From Pseudomonas sp. SID14000 (GTDB lineage Bacteria > Pseudomonadota > Gammaproteobacteria > Pseudomonadales > Pseudomonadaceae), in the NCBI RefSeq assembly GCF_002165135.1, contig NZ_NFZQ01000004.1, positions 1-64,000 on the forward strand: a stretch of DNA of 64,000 nucleotides, given 5' to 3'. The position numbers and the translations under genes are program-made. Position 1 is the stretch's first letter. The number at the start of each line of letters is the position of its first letter. The notes under the pieces are model-generated. The model was not told where the DNA came from, did no database searches, and worked only from the letters and a program-made list of their open reading frames with translations. Positions 45,588 to 54,727 of the stretch are shown here, one piece after another.

Positions 45588-46549
45588 TTACCGGCGTGGC
45601 AGGCTTCATCGGTTACCACCTTGCACGGCGCCTGTGCGAAACGGGCATCGAGGTGATCGGTATCGACAACCTCAATGCCTACTATAGCGTCCAGCTAAAG
45701 CTGGCGCGCCTGCAGCAGTTGTTCGGCTTTGCCAATTTCCGCTTCCACGCCGTCGATATCGCCCACCCGAGCGAACTGCAACAACTGTTCGCCGGGCAAG
45801 CGTTCAGTGAAGTGATCCACCTGGCGGCGCAGGCCGGGGTGCGCTATTCGCTGGACAACCCCGGCGCCTACGGCCAGGCCAATCTGGTCGGCTTTCTCAA
45901 CATTCTCGAAGCCTGCCGCCAACAGCCGCCGCGCCACCTGATCTACGCCTCGAGCAGTTCAGTGTACGGCGCCAACGCCAAGCTTCCGTTCAGCGTCGAC
46001 GACCCGGTCGAGCAACCCGTGTCGCTGTATGCTGCCAGCAAGCGCGCCAATGAACTGATGGCGCACAGCTACGCACACCTGTACCGGTTGCCGACCACCG
46101 GCCTGCGCTTTTTTACTGTCTACGGACCCTGGGGCCGTCCCGACATGGCCTTGTTCAAGTTCACCCGCGCAATACTCGAGGGCCGGCCGATCGAGGTCTA
46201 CAACAACGGCCTGATGGGGCGCGACTTCACCTACATCAACGACATCGTCGAGAGCATTGTGCGCTTGCGCCTGAAGCCTCCACTGCCGGCCGGCGGGCAA
46301 CCGCCCTGCCAGCTGTTCAACATCGGCCGAGGCGAGCCGGTACGGCTGCTGCACTTCATCGAATGCCTGGAGCATGCCTTGGGCACCAAAGCCCGGCGCG
46401 ACTACCTGCCGCTGCAAGCGGGAGATGTGCTGGAAACCTGGGCCGACATCGATTCGCTGGCGCGCTGGATCGACTACACCCCGGGCACATCGCTGGAACA
46501 TGGCGTCAACGCCTTCGTTGGCTGGTACCGGGATTTCTACCGGATTTGA
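45575..46549 (+). CDS. NAD-dependent sugar epimerase, probably UDP-glucuronate 4-epimerase
   Basis: 324 residues from ATG 45575, overlapping the end of ugd by 13 bases. Extended SDR features: GVAGFIGYHLARRL, VIHLAAQAGVRYS, catalytic Tyr-Lys in SLYAASKRANE, and RFFTVYGPWGRPDMALFKFTRA followed by GRDFTYINDIVE. These match UDP-glucuronate 4-epimerases, giving UDP-galacturonate. Both products serve surface polysaccharide or lipopolysaccharide synthesis. Confidence 0.9.
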   Translation: MPVLITGVAGFIGYHLARRLCETGIEVIGIDNLNAYYSVQLKLARLQQLFGFANFRFHAVDIAHPSELQQLFAGQAFSEVIHLAAQAGVRYSLDNPGAYGQANLVGFLNILEACRQQPPRHLIYASSSSVYGANAKLPFSVDDPVEQPVSLYAASKRANELMAHSYAHLYRLPTTGLRFFTVYGPWGRPDMALFKFTRAILEGRPIEVYNNGLMGRDFTYINDIVESIVRLRLKPPLPAGGQPPCQLFNIGRGEPVRLLHFIECLEHALGTKARRDYLPLQAGDVLETWADIDSLARWIDYTPGTSLEHGVNAFVGWYRDFYRI

Positions 46550-46583
46550 GCCGCGCAATCCCAACAAGATCACAGGTAGCCTC

Positions 46584-46853
46584 ATGACAGAACCACTTGA
46601 CCTCTCGGTACTTATTCCTGCCAAGAATGAGGTCGACAACCTGCCATCACTGCTGATGGAAATACGCACGGCACTGGCCGCTGAACACTACGAAGTACTG
46701 GTAGTCGATGCCGGCAGCAGCGACCACACCCTGAGCGTGCTGAAGCAACTGAAAAGCCAGAGTTACGCGCAACTGCGCATCCTGACATCTCCCAGCCACG
46801 TCTACCACTTCGCCTGGGCGGGCTCGCATGCCGCTCTAATGGACTGCACATAA
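46584..46853 (+). pseudogene. Truncated family-2 glycosyltransferase
   Basis: 89 residues: MTEPLDLSVLIPAKNEVDNLP, then LLVVDAGSSDHT-like text (VLVVDAGSSDHTLSVLKQLK), the N-terminal nucleotide-sugar-binding part of a GT2 (dolichol-phosphate mannosyltransferase-like) enzyme. It stops before the DxD-containing loop and the membrane anchor; a stop and REP elements follow at once. The normal length is over 230 residues. Third gene of the ugd operon, probably broken by a deletion ending at the REP cluster. Confidence 0.75.
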
Positions 46854-46874
46854 CTAATTGAATCAGCAGGAACC

Positions 46875-46964
46875 CCTGTGGGAGCGGCTTTAGCCGCGAA
46901 CACCGGCGCAGCCGGTGCCATGCACCGCGTTGGATTCTTCGCGGGTAAACCCGCTCCCACAGGG
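46875..46964. repeat. Inverted pair of REP palindromes with companion stem
   Basis: Reverse copy 46875-46900, CACCGGCGCAGCCGGTG, forward copy 46938-46964. Same composite as at 38348-38400. Lies at the break point of the glycosyltransferase. Confidence 0.9.
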
Positions 46965-47097
46965 GATCGCGCCAACTTTTTCGGGGGTAGTCCAGGTTCC
47001 CGGGATTGCCCAGCGCTTTTGGGCTGCGCTGCCGCGCAGAAAAAATATTGCAGCTCCATGGGAGCGAGCTGCCCGCGAAGGGCCGCACGGTACCTTG

Positions 47098-48675
47098 CTA
47101 AGGCGTAACGGCGCTCTCGGGAGGATTGAGCTGCAACACCTCGTTGGTATATGCCCACTCCTTATGCAACTGGTCCGGGTGGTCGTTCAGGCGAATGCCG
47201 TAGGTCGGGATGATCTGCCTGATCTTGGCCTGCCACTGCGGCGATGCCACCTTGTCCTTGAACATCTTGTTCAGCACGTCGAGCATGATCGGCGGTGCGG
47301 TCGAAGCGCCGGGCGAAGCCCCCAGCAACCCGGCAATGCTGCCATCCTTGGACGTCACCACCTCAGTGCCGAGCTTGAGCACGCCACCCAGTGCCTCGTC
47401 TTTCTTGATGATCTGCACCCGCTGGCCCGCCTGCCACAGCCGCCAGTCTTCCTTTTTCGCCTCAGGGAAGTAGGTACGCAATGCTTCGAAACGGTCATCG
47501 TCAGATTGCAGCACTTGGCCGATCAGGTACTGCACCAGGTCGAACTCGCGCACCCCGACCCTTACCATTGGCCAGGCGTTGTGCACACTGGCGCTGGCGA
47601 ACAGATCAAGCAGCGAGCCCTGCTTGAGGAACTTGGTCGAGAAGGTGGCGAACGGCCCGAACAGGATCATGCGCTTGCCATCGAGCACACGGGTGTCCAG
47701 ATGCGGCACCGACATCGGTGGCGCACCAGTGGCGGCGATACCGTAGGCCTTGGCCATGTGACGTTGGGCGATGGCCGGGTTGTCGGTAACCAGGAACGAA
47801 CCTCCGACCGGGAAGCCGGCATAGTCCTTGGCTTCATCGATGCCCGACTTCTGCAGCAGCGGCAGCGCCGCGCCGCCAGCACCGATGAACAGGTACCTGG
47901 CGTCGGTGGCAGCGTTGCTGCCGTCCTTGAGGTTCTTGTACTCGACATGCCAGGAGCCGTCTTCGTTGCGGGTGATGGCCTGCACTTCGCTCGACAGCTT
48001 GAGATCGAAGTTCGGCCGGGTCTGCAGATAACCTACGTACTGCCGGGTGATCTCGCCGAAGTTGACGTCAGTGCCGATCGGCGTCCAGGTCACGGCCAGT
48101 TTCTGGTTGGGGTCGCGGCCTTCCATCATCAACGGCACCCACTTGCGAATCTGCGCGGGGTCCTCGGAGTACTGCATGGGCTTGAACAGCGGGCTTGCCT
48201 GCAGTGCCTCGTAGCGCTTTTTCAGGAAACGAATGTTGTCGTCACCCCAGACAAAGCTCATGTGCGGGGTGGTGTTGATGAAGGAATGCGGGTTCTTGAG
48301 CACGCCCTGCTTCACCTGCCAGGCGAGGAACTGGCGGGTGATCTGGAACGACTCGTTGATCTCCACTGCCTTGCTGATATCGACCTTGCCGCCCTTCTCC
48401 GGGGTGTAGTTCAGCTCGGCCAGGGCCGAGTGGCCGGTGCCGGCGTTGTTCCAGCCGTTGGAGCTTTCTTCGGCAACCTTGTCCAGGCGCTCGACCATTT
48501 CCATCGACCAACCCGGCTCCAGTTCATTGAGCCAGACTGCCAGGGTTGAACTCATGATGCCGCCGCCCACCAGCATGATATCGACTTTCCTGGTTTCCGC
48601 GGCGCGGGCATCGAGCATGCCGAATGCCAAGGCCAGCCCGGTCAGCGCCAGTACCGGCTTGATGGTGATCTTCAT
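47098..48675 (-). CDS. mqo: Malate:quinone oxidoreductase
   Basis: 525 residues; GGGAG precedes the ATG. A hydrophobic N-terminus ([20 protein letters not shown]) is followed by the FAD-binding motif [21 protein letters not shown], and Mqo segments [40 protein letters not shown] and [14 protein letters not shown]. Oxidises malate to oxaloacetate and passes electrons to quinone at the inner membrane. Pseudomonas species usually carry several mqo copies; this one stands alone. Confidence 0.95.
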   Translation of the reverse strand: MKITIKPVLALTGLALAFGMLDARAAETRKVDIMLVGGGIMSSTLAVWLNELEPGWSMEMVERLDKVAEESSNGWNNAGTGHSALAELNYTPEKGGKVDISKAVEINESFQITRQFLAWQVKQGVLKNPHSFINTTPHMSFVWGDDNIRFLKKRYEALQASPLFKPMQYSEDPAQIRKWVPLMMEGRDPNQKLAVTWTPIGTDVNFGEITRQYVGYLQTRPNFDLKLSSEVQAITRNEDGSWHVEYKNLKDGSNAATDARYLFIGAGGAALPLLQKSGIDEAKDYAGFPVGGSFLVTDNPAIAQRHMAKAYGIAATGAPPMSVPHLDTRVLDGKRMILFGPFATFSTKFLKQGSLLDLFASASVHNAWPMVRVGVREFDLVQYLIGQVLQSDDDRFEALRTYFPEAKKEDWRLWQAGQRVQIIKKDEALGGVLKLGTEVVTSKDGSIAGLLGASPGASTAPPIMLDVLNKMFKDKVASPQWQAKIRQIIPTYGIRLNDHPDQLHKEWAYTNEVLQLNPPESAVTP

Positions 48676-48787
48676 AACGTCTCCCGTACCTCGTTGCTGT
48701 CCGTCAGTACAGACACAAGCTTAGATGAGGGATTTAGTCGGGCACGACTGACGCGCAATCACTTGCAATCAACCACATCTCAAAATA

Positions 48788-48803
48788 CTGTATGAATATT
48801 CAG
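48788..48803 (+). promoter_or_regulatory. LexA (SOS) box candidate
   Basis: CTGTATGAATATTCAG fits the CTG-N10-CAG LexA pattern with an AT-rich centre. It ends 17 bases before the start of the radical SAM gene, where a repressor would block the promoter or early transcription. Confidence 0.7.
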
Positions 48804-48820
48804 TTTTACAGGTCAGCCCC

Positions 48821-50041
48821 ATGCAACTCATCGCCAAACTCGGCATCCTTGCCGATGCTGCCAAGTACGACGCCTCCTGCGCCAGCAGCGGCGCGCCCAA
48901 GCGCAACTCGCGCGGCGCCGACGGCCTGGGTGCCACAAATGGCATGGGCATCTGTCACAGTTACACCCCCGACGGGCGTTGCGTATCACTGCTCAAAGTG
49001 CTACTCACCAACTTTTGCCTCTACGACTGCCAGTACTGCGTCAACCGCCGCTCCAGCAACGTGCCACGCGCGCGCTTCAGCCCCGAGGAAGTGGTCCGGC
49101 TGACCCTGGACTTCTACCGGCGCAACTGCATCAGCGGCCTGTTCCTCAGCTCTGGCATCATCCGCTCGGCGGACTACACCATGGAGCAGTTGATCCGCGT
49201 GGCCCGGCTGCTGCGCGAAAAACACGACTTCCGGGGCTACATCCACCTCAAGACCATCCCCGATGCCGATCCGCTGCTGATCGAAGAGGCCGGGCACCTG
49301 GCCGACCGGCTCAGCGTCAACATCGAACTGCCGACCGACGCCAGCCTGAAACGCCTGGCGCCGGAGAAACAGGCGCATACCATTCGCCAGGCCATGGGCG
49401 TGATCCACCTGGGCCAGCAGGCCGTGGCCCACGAACCCAAGGCGCCGCGCTTTACCCCAGCCGGGCAAAGCACCCAGGTGATCGTTGGCGCTGACAGCAC
49501 CGACGACAGCACATTACTGCGCAATGCTGAATCGTTGTACCAGGGCTACGGCCTCAAGCGCGTGTACTACTCCGCCTTCAGCCCCATCCCCGACAGCCCG
49601 GGCAGCGTACCCCTGGCCGCACCGCCGCTGATGCGTGAGCATCGCCTGTACCAGGCTGACTTCCTGCTCCGAGGCTATGGCTACAAGGCCGGCGAACTGC
49701 TGGGCCAGGGCGGCAACCTGGCGCTGGACATCGACCCCAAGCTGGCCTGGGCTCTGGCCAACCGCGAAGTATTCCCACTGGACGTGAACCGTGCCGAGCC
49801 GGCGCTACTGGCACGCATCCCCGGCATCGGCCTGCGGAGTGTGCAGCGCCTGGTTGCCCTGCGACGCGAGCGGCGCATCCGCTATGACGACCTGATTCAG
49901 TTGCGCTGCGTGCTGGACAAGGCGCGGCCGTTCATTGTCACCAGCGACTACCGCCCGGCCCAGGCCGAGCTGCGCAGCGGCCTGCTGAGGGCGCGCTTGC
50001 GTGAGCCGCAAGCGCCGGTGCAGATGGGCTTGTGGGGATGA
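48821..50041 (+). CDS. Radical SAM protein of the DNA modification/repair type (UDG-linked)
   Basis: 406 residues. The [4Fe-4S] cluster motif is C66-x3-C70-x2-C73 (NFCLYDCQYCVNRR). The C-terminal 80 residues form a helix-hairpin-helix DNA-binding region (LARIPGIGLRSVQRLVALRRERRI). This combination and the coupled DUF4130-type gene match the family named putative DNA modification/repair radical SAM protein. The chemistry is unknown. Overlaps the next gene by four bases. The LexA-like box upstream indicates SOS control. Confidence 0.92.
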   Translation: MQLIAKLGILADAAKYDASCASSGAPKRNSRGADGLGATNGMGICHSYTPDGRCVSLLKVLLTNFCLYDCQYCVNRRSSNVPRARFSPEEVVRLTLDFYRRNCISGLFLSSGIIRSADYTMEQLIRVARLLREKHDFRGYIHLKTIPDADPLLIEEAGHLADRLSVNIELPTDASLKRLAPEKQAHTIRQAMGVIHLGQQAVAHEPKAPRFTPAGQSTQVIVGADSTDDSTLLRNAESLYQGYGLKRVYYSAFSPIPDSPGSVPLAAPPLMREHRLYQADFLLRGYGYKAGELLGQGGNLALDIDPKLAWALANREVFPLDVNRAEPALLARIPGIGLRSVQRLVALRRERRIRYDDLIQLRCVLDKARPFIVTSDYRPAQAELRSGLLRARLREPQAPVQMGLWG

Positions 50042-50934
50042 TCGCGCTCGACTGCGACGACCTGTTTGCCACCTGGCGTGATCAGGCTCGGGTGTTGTTG
50101 GGGCATGGCATCGACCCGTCGCAGGTCACCTGGGCGCAGGGGCCGGTGGCGGATTTGCTGGCCGTACCGACAGCGCTCCCGGAAGGCTCCGGTCCTTTCC
50201 GGGCCAAAGTGCCAGCGGCGCTGCTGAGCCAACTCGAACAGGCCGCCCGCTACCGTGGCGAGCAACGCTGGAATTTGCTTTACGAAGTACTGTGGCGGGT
50301 GGCCCACGGTGACCGCACTGCGATGCTGGCGGGTGACCGGTTGGGCAGTGAGCTGCAAAGACGGATCAACCAGGTCACTCGCGAAGCGCACCATCTGCAT
50401 GCCTTTGTACGCTTCGTGCCACTACCGGAAGTATTGGCTGAACAGCTGCAACTTGACCTGGTGGCCTATCACGAGCCGGCGCATGACATTCTGGAAAGCG
50501 CCAGTGCGCATTTCGCCGACCGCCTGGGGCGCTTGCGCTGGATGATTGCCACGGCGCGCGACGGCATACACTTCGATGGCCAGGCATTCGATTACCGGCG
50601 CCAGTGCCCCGAGCCCTGGCGCCAGTGGGCGCGCAACATCGAAGACCCCGGCGCCGAGCTATGGCGCACCTACTATCGCCATACCTTCAACCCTGCACGC
50701 CTCAACCCCGATGCCTTGCGCCTGCACATGCCCGGGCGGTTCTGGCGGCATTTGCCGGAGGGCATGCTGATTCCGCAACTCGAAGGCCTGGCACGGCAAG
50801 GCAAGCAACGGGACGGACAGGCCGTAGAAGTGGCAGCCCAGTCCGGCAAGAAAATCAGCAAGCCTGCAAGTGATTGCCGAGGAGCTGCAACTGACCGGGT
50901 TCACGCCAGGGCCGGTGGTGGACATGATCAATGA
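50038..50934 (+). CDS. DUF4130-type partner of the radical SAM protein, with altered C-terminus
   Basis: 298 residues from ATG 50038 (ATGA overlap with the radical SAM gene). The DUF4130 domain spans about residues 1-250; the most typical part is YYRHTFNPARLNPDALRLHM followed by PGRFWRHLPEGMLIPQL. In related bacteria this protein often continues into a uracil-DNA glycosylase-like domain (about 480 residues in all). Here it ends after a short tail (SKPASDCRGAATDRVHARAG) that looks like translation in the wrong frame of another gene's remnant. Probably still folds, but any glycosylase partner must be elsewhere. Confidence 0.8.
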   Translation: MIALDCDDLFATWRDQARVLLGHGIDPSQVTWAQGPVADLLAVPTALPEGSGPFRAKVPAALLSQLEQAARYRGEQRWNLLYEVLWRVAHGDRTAMLAGDRLGSELQRRINQVTREAHHLHAFVRFVPLPEVLAEQLQLDLVAYHEPAHDILESASAHFADRLGRLRWMIATARDGIHFDGQAFDYRRQCPEPWRQWARNIEDPGAELWRTYYRHTFNPARLNPDALRLHMPGRFWRHLPEGMLIPQLEGLARQGKQRDGQAVEVAAQSGKKISKPASDCRGAATDRVHARAGGGHDQ

Positions 50935-51004
50935 AACGGTCGAAGGGGATTTGACCGAGGATGGACGGTTAGCGGTGGCCACGTATGAATTGTGTTTGCC
51001 CTGA
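50870..51004 (+). pseudogene. Fragment of an unidentified gene
   Basis: In another frame from the DUF4130 tail the text reads VIAEELQLTGFTPGPVVDMI then NETVEGDLTEDGRLAVATYE and a stop, clearly protein-like. No ribosome site or good start; it overlaps the DUF4130 tail. Probably the 3' end of a gene joined here by a deletion. Confidence 0.5.
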
Positions 51005-51111
51005 ACAGCTGCTTGTGGGTTTCAAGTACCCAGACAAATGGCCAGCTTGCTTTTACCGCTCCACGGGCATAGCGTTCGGAAGTTTTCTTTTCCGTGCCCA
51101 GGAGCAACTCC

Positions 51112-51741
51112 ATGTACACCGGCATCGTCCAGGCCGTCCGCCCTCTGCTTGATGTGACCACCTACCCGGGCCACAACCAGTTCACCATCGACCTCACCCC
51201 GGAACTGCTCGACGAGCTGAAGATCGGCGCCAGCGTCAGTGTTGAAGGTACCTGCCTGTCGGTCACCGAAATCCACGGCACCCAGGTCAGGTTCGACGCC
51301 ATGACCGCCACCCTCAAGCGCACCAACCTGCGCAATTTCAAGGCCGGCCAGGGCGTCAACATTGAACGCTCGGCGAAGATGAACGCCGAAGTCGGTGGCC
51401 ACCTGATGGCCGGCCACATCGCCACCACCGCTGAAATCGTCGAGCTCTCCATCAAGGAAACCGGCGCCTTCATCAAGTTCCGCATGCCACCGGAATGGGG
51501 CAAGTACGTGTTCGCGCGCGGTTTCATCGGGGTCAACGGCTGCAGCCTGACCGTCGCCGATGTCGAGGACAACGTGATCACCATCAACCTGATCCCGGAA
51601 ACCCTGCGCCAGACCACCTTCGCCAGTTACAAGGCCGGCGAGCTACTCAACATCGAAGTGGACCACCAGACCATGGTCCTGGTCGATGTGGTGGAACGCA
51701 CTATCAAAGGCACCCTGGCCCGCGAAAAACTGCTGCCCTGA
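51112..51741 (+). CDS. Riboflavin synthase alpha subunit-type protein
   Basis: 209 residues from ATG 51112 (CAGGAG upstream). Two lumazine-binding repeats: MYTGIVQAVRPL ... GTCLSVTEI ... GGHLMAGHI in the first and KYVFARGFIGVNGCSLTVAD ... IPETLRQTTF in the second. It resembles the Escherichia coli-type enzyme (MFTGIVQ start). It forms riboflavin from two lumazine molecules. No other rib gene is adjacent and no FMN riboswitch is visible in the 108 bases upstream, so it may be a second copy. Confidence 0.9.
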   Translation: MYTGIVQAVRPLLDVTTYPGHNQFTIDLTPELLDELKIGASVSVEGTCLSVTEIHGTQVRFDAMTATLKRTNLRNFKAGQGVNIERSAKMNAEVGGHLMAGHIATTAEIVELSIKETGAFIKFRMPPEWGKYVFARGFIGVNGCSLTVADVEDNVITINLIPETLRQTTFASYKAGELLNIEVDHQTMVLVDVVERTIKGTLAREKLLP

Positions 51742-51750
51742 GGCCCGCCC

Positions 51751-52452
51751 ATGCTGCCTACCACCCTCCCCGCACGCACGGCCAAACGGCTGCGCCTGCA
51801 AATTCTGCGTGGTCGTGTCGGTCTCGGCCTGGTGGCCGGCCTGTCAGTGCTGGCCGGCATGACCGATGCTATCGGCCTGCTGGCGCTGGGTGACTTCGTG
51901 TCGTTCATGAGTGGCAACACCACTCGCCTGGCCGTCGCCATCAGCGAAGCGGACCTGGCCCTGGTGTTGCGCCTGAGTGCCGCGGTGCTGGGCTTCGTCG
52001 TCGGCAACGCCCTGGGCGTGCTGCTGGCACGTGGTTTCCGCCGCAGGGCCTGGCCGGTGCTGCTGGTAGTCGCCGCCCTGCTGGCCTTCGCGGCGGCATG
52101 GCCCTTGGCGGTCACCTTTCCGGCGTTGCTCGCGGCCACACTGGCCATGGGCATGATCAATGCCGTGGTTGAACAGGTAAACGGCCTGCCCATCGGCCTG
52201 ACGTACGTCACCGGCGCCCTGTCGCGCTTCGGCCGTGGCCTGGGGCGCTGGCTGCTGGGCGAGCGGCGCAATGGCTGGCGGGTGCAACTGGTGCCCTGGG
52301 GCGGCATGCTGCTGGGTGCCGCCCTGGGTGCCTGGCTGCAACACCACCTGGGCCTGCTGGCAATGACCGGCAGCTGTGCACTGGCCTGTGTACTGGCCAT
52401 GGTGTCGCGGTTCATCCCCGGTTCCTGGCAGCGCGGTTACATGCCGCGCTGA
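51751..52452 (+). CDS. DUF1275 (YoaK) family membrane protein
   Basis: 233 residues, about six hydrophobic segments. Typical features: LSVLAGMTDAIGLLALGDFVSFMSGNTTRLAVAI in the first third and GLTYVTGALSRFGRGLGRWLLG in the second. Inner-membrane protein of unknown transport role. It starts nine bases after the riboflavin synthase stop, so they are probably co-transcribed; a flavin-related role would be speculation. Confidence 0.88.
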   Translation: MLPTTLPARTAKRLRLQILRGRVGLGLVAGLSVLAGMTDAIGLLALGDFVSFMSGNTTRLAVAISEADLALVLRLSAAVLGFVVGNALGVLLARGFRRRAWPVLLVVAALLAFAAAWPLAVTFPALLAATLAMGMINAVVEQVNGLPIGLTYVTGALSRFGRGLGRWLLGERRNGWRVQLVPWGGMLLGAALGAWLQHHLGLLAMTGSCALACVLAMVSRFIPGSWQRGYMPR

Positions 52453-52480
52453 TCACCTGTGAGAGCTGGCTTGCCGGCGA

Positions 52481-52500
52481 CGCGCCGCGAAAGCGGCGCG
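52481..52500. terminator. Bidirectional hairpin between convergent genes
   Basis: CGCGCCGC-GAAA-GCGGCGCG, an eight-base perfect stem with a GAAA tetraloop, between the DUF1275 gene and hemB. No T-run. Confidence 0.65.
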
Positions 52501-52508
52501 CTCTGAAA

Positions 52509-53483
52509 TCAGATGCCTTCGCGGGCCAGGTCCATGGCGAAGTAGGTCAGGATCAGGTCGGCACCTGCACGCTTGATCGCGCCAATGCTTTCACGCACCA
52601 CCCGGCCTTCATCGATGGCGCCAGCCAGGCCGCCGAACTTGATCATCGCGTACTCGCCGCTGACCTGGTACGCCGCCAGCGGCAGGCGCGATGCTGCACG
52701 GATATCGGCGATCACGTCGAGGTAGGCACCGGCCGGCTTGACCATCAGCACATCCGCCCCTTCCTGCTCATCGAGCAGCGACTCACGCACGGCTTCGCGA
52801 CGGTTCATCGGGTTCATCTGGTAGCTCTTGCGGTCCCCCTTCAGCGCGGTACCGCCGGCTTCACGGAACGGGCCATACAGCGACGATGCGAACTTGGTGG
52901 AATAAGCCATGATCGCGGTATCGTGGAAGCCGGCACCATCCAGCGCGCTGCGGATGGCCTGGACCTGGCCGTCCATCGCTGCCGAAGGGGCAATGAAGTC
53001 GGCACCGGCGGCAGCGGCGATGACCGCCTGCTTGCCCAGGTTGGCCAGGGTGGCGTCGTTATCTACACCGTGGTCGTGCAGCACACCACAGTGGCCGTGG
53101 CTGGTGTATTCGCAGAAGCAGGTGTCGGACATCACCACCATTTCCGGCACGGTGTCCTTGCAGATGCGCGACATGCGCGCGACCAGGCCGTTTTCGTTCC
53201 AGGTGTCGCTGCCAACGGCGTCCAGGTTGTGCGAAACGCCAAAGGTCATGACAGACTTGATACCGGCGCGGGCATAGCGCTCGATCTCCTGGGCCAGCAG
53301 CTTCTCGGGGATGCGGTTGACGCCCGGCATGCTGGTGATCGGCACGAAGTCATCGATGCCCTCTTCGACGAAGATCGGCAGGATCAGGTCTTCAAGGCGG
53401 AACTCGGTTTCCTGGAAGATCGTGCGCAGGGACTCGTTCTGGCGCAGGCGGCGTGGACGAACGGACGGGAATTGGTTGGACAT
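52509..53483 (-). CDS. hemB: Delta-aminolevulinic acid dehydratase (porphobilinogen synthase), zinc type
   Basis: 324 residues. Joins two 5-aminolevulinate molecules into porphobilinogen. Schiff-base lysines in AYSTKFASS and [11 protein letters not shown]. The metal site reads [14 protein letters not shown], with C122, C124 and C132, the three-cysteine zinc site of the E. coli type. As far as I know the characterised Pseudomonas enzyme lacks these cysteines and uses magnesium, so this is likely a second, paralogous HemB. Confidence 0.93.
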   Translation of the reverse strand: MSNQFPSVRPRRLRQNESLRTIFQETEFRLEDLILPIFVEEGIDDFVPITSMPGVNRIPEKLLAQEIERYARAGIKSVMTFGVSHNLDAVGSDTWNENGLVARMSRICKDTVPEMVVMSDTCFCEYTSHGHCGVLHDHGVDNDATLANLGKQAVIAAAAGADFIAPSAAMDGQVQAIRSALDGAGFHDTAIMAYSTKFASSLYGPFREAGGTALKGDRKSYQMNPMNRREAVRESLLDEQEGADVLMVKPAGAYLDVIADIRAASRLPLAAYQVSGEYAMIKFGGLAGAIDEGRVVRESIGAIKRAGADLILTYFAMDLAREGI

Positions 53484-53622
53484 GACAGCTCCAGGGAATT
53501 TGAACGGCGTATACCTTATGCCTGTCGCGCGCCAGTGAAAAGGCCAGATGACGAGATATTGTCTTGCGTCAACAGCAACAAGCCTGCGATGGCCCTATCT
53601 TGCCTTAACGGCCTGCGCAGGT

Positions 53623-53718
53623 CCTGTAGGAGCAGCCTTGTGCTGCGAAGGGGCCATTACAGCCGAGGGTGATATGTTGCCTTGCAGGCCTCTTCGCAGC
53701 ACAAGGCTGCTCCTACAG
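53623..53718. repeat. Inverted pair of a second REP-type element
   Basis: CCTGTAGGAGCAGCCTTGTG with CTGCGAAG at 53623-53650, and its inverse at 53692-53718. A variant family with the arms GCAGCCTTGTGCTGC. Confidence 0.85.
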
Positions 53719-53746
53719 AGAACTGTGCAGCCCTCAAGGCAACCTA

Positions 53747-54640
53747 TTACTGCAGCCAGGGCGGCGCAGGCTCCTCTGCCCTGGCCACCCCATGCTCGGC
53801 CTCGACCCGCGCGGCACGCCGGCGCGCATCATCCAGCCGCGCCGCATCGATCTCGCGCATCACCCCGGCCACGTCAGCCGCCTGCTCGTCATCCTCGAAC
53901 AGCCCCGTCAGCGGGCTGTCCGGGCGCAGTTCGCCCGCCTCGTACAAGGCCCACATTTCCTGCGCATACCGGGTACTTTTCAGCTCCGGGGCAAAGCGCC
54001 CGAAATAATGGGCCATGTTGGCCACATCGCGTTGCAGCATGCTGAAGGCATGGTTATTGGCCGCTGCATCCACCGCCTGCGGCAGGTCGATGATCACCGG
54101 CCCGTCCGGACCAAGCAGCACGTTGAACTCCGACAGGTCGCCATGCACCAGCCCGGCACACAGCATCAGTACTATCTGGCGAATGACGAAGGCATGGAAC
54201 GCCCGGGCATCTTCGGCGTCGAGGTGCACGTCGTTCAGGCGTGGCGCCGCGTCACCGTCGGCATCGGTCACCAGCTCCATCAACAGCACGCCGTCCTGGA
54301 AGTCGTAGGGCTTGGGCACCCTCACACCGGCGCCGGCCAAGCGGAACAGCGCTGCCACTTCGGCGTTCTGCCAGGCGTCTTCGGCTTCCTTGCGGCCGTA
54401 CTTGCTGCCCTTGGCCATGGCCCGGGCCTGACGGCTGTTGCGCACCTTGCGGCCCTCCTGGTACTCGGCGGCCTGGCGGAAACTGCGCTTGTTGGCTTCT
54501 TTATAGACCTTTGCACAGCGCACCTGGCTGCCGCAGCGCACCACATACACAGCGGCTTCCTTGCCACTCATCAATGGCCGCAGTACTTCGTCGACCAGGC
54601 CGTCTTCGATCAGGGGTTCGATTCTTTTCGGTGTCTTCAT
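53747..54640 (-). CDS. RIO-like serine protein kinase
   Basis: 297 residues. Begins with a nucleotide-binding lobe (VLRPLMSGKEAAVYVVRCGSQV, Lys in CAKVYKEANKRSF), then catalytic LVHGDLSEFNVLL and metal-binding VIIDLPQAVD, all typical of RIO kinases. In Pseudomonas a similar gene is annotated as serine protein kinase RIO (PA4780-like). Acidic/basic tail ending PPWLQ. Cytosolic; targets unknown. Lies 87 bases after gabP in the same direction. Confidence 0.9.
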   Translation of the reverse strand: MKTPKRIEPLIEDGLVDEVLRPLMSGKEAAVYVVRCGSQVRCAKVYKEANKRSFRQAAEYQEGRKVRNSRQARAMAKGSKYGRKEAEDAWQNAEVAALFRLAGAGVRVPKPYDFQDGVLLMELVTDADGDAAPRLNDVHLDAEDARAFHAFVIRQIVLMLCAGLVHGDLSEFNVLLGPDGPVIIDLPQAVDAAANNHAFSMLQRDVANMAHYFGRFAPELKSTRYAQEMWALYEAGELRPDSPLTGLFEDDEQAADVAGVMREIDAARLDDARRRAARVEAEHGVARAEEPAPPWLQ

Positions 54641-54727
54641 CAGGCTGCGTTCGGGGTCCTGGCTGTGATGGCGGACATCCTCTCACAGCCAGGGGCGACT
54701 TGCTCGTCTGTCTTCACTGATAGCGCA

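Noticed and set aside
51005..51111. FMN riboswitch before riboflavin synthase
   Set aside because: The gap is only about 107 bases and lacks the conserved RFN segments.
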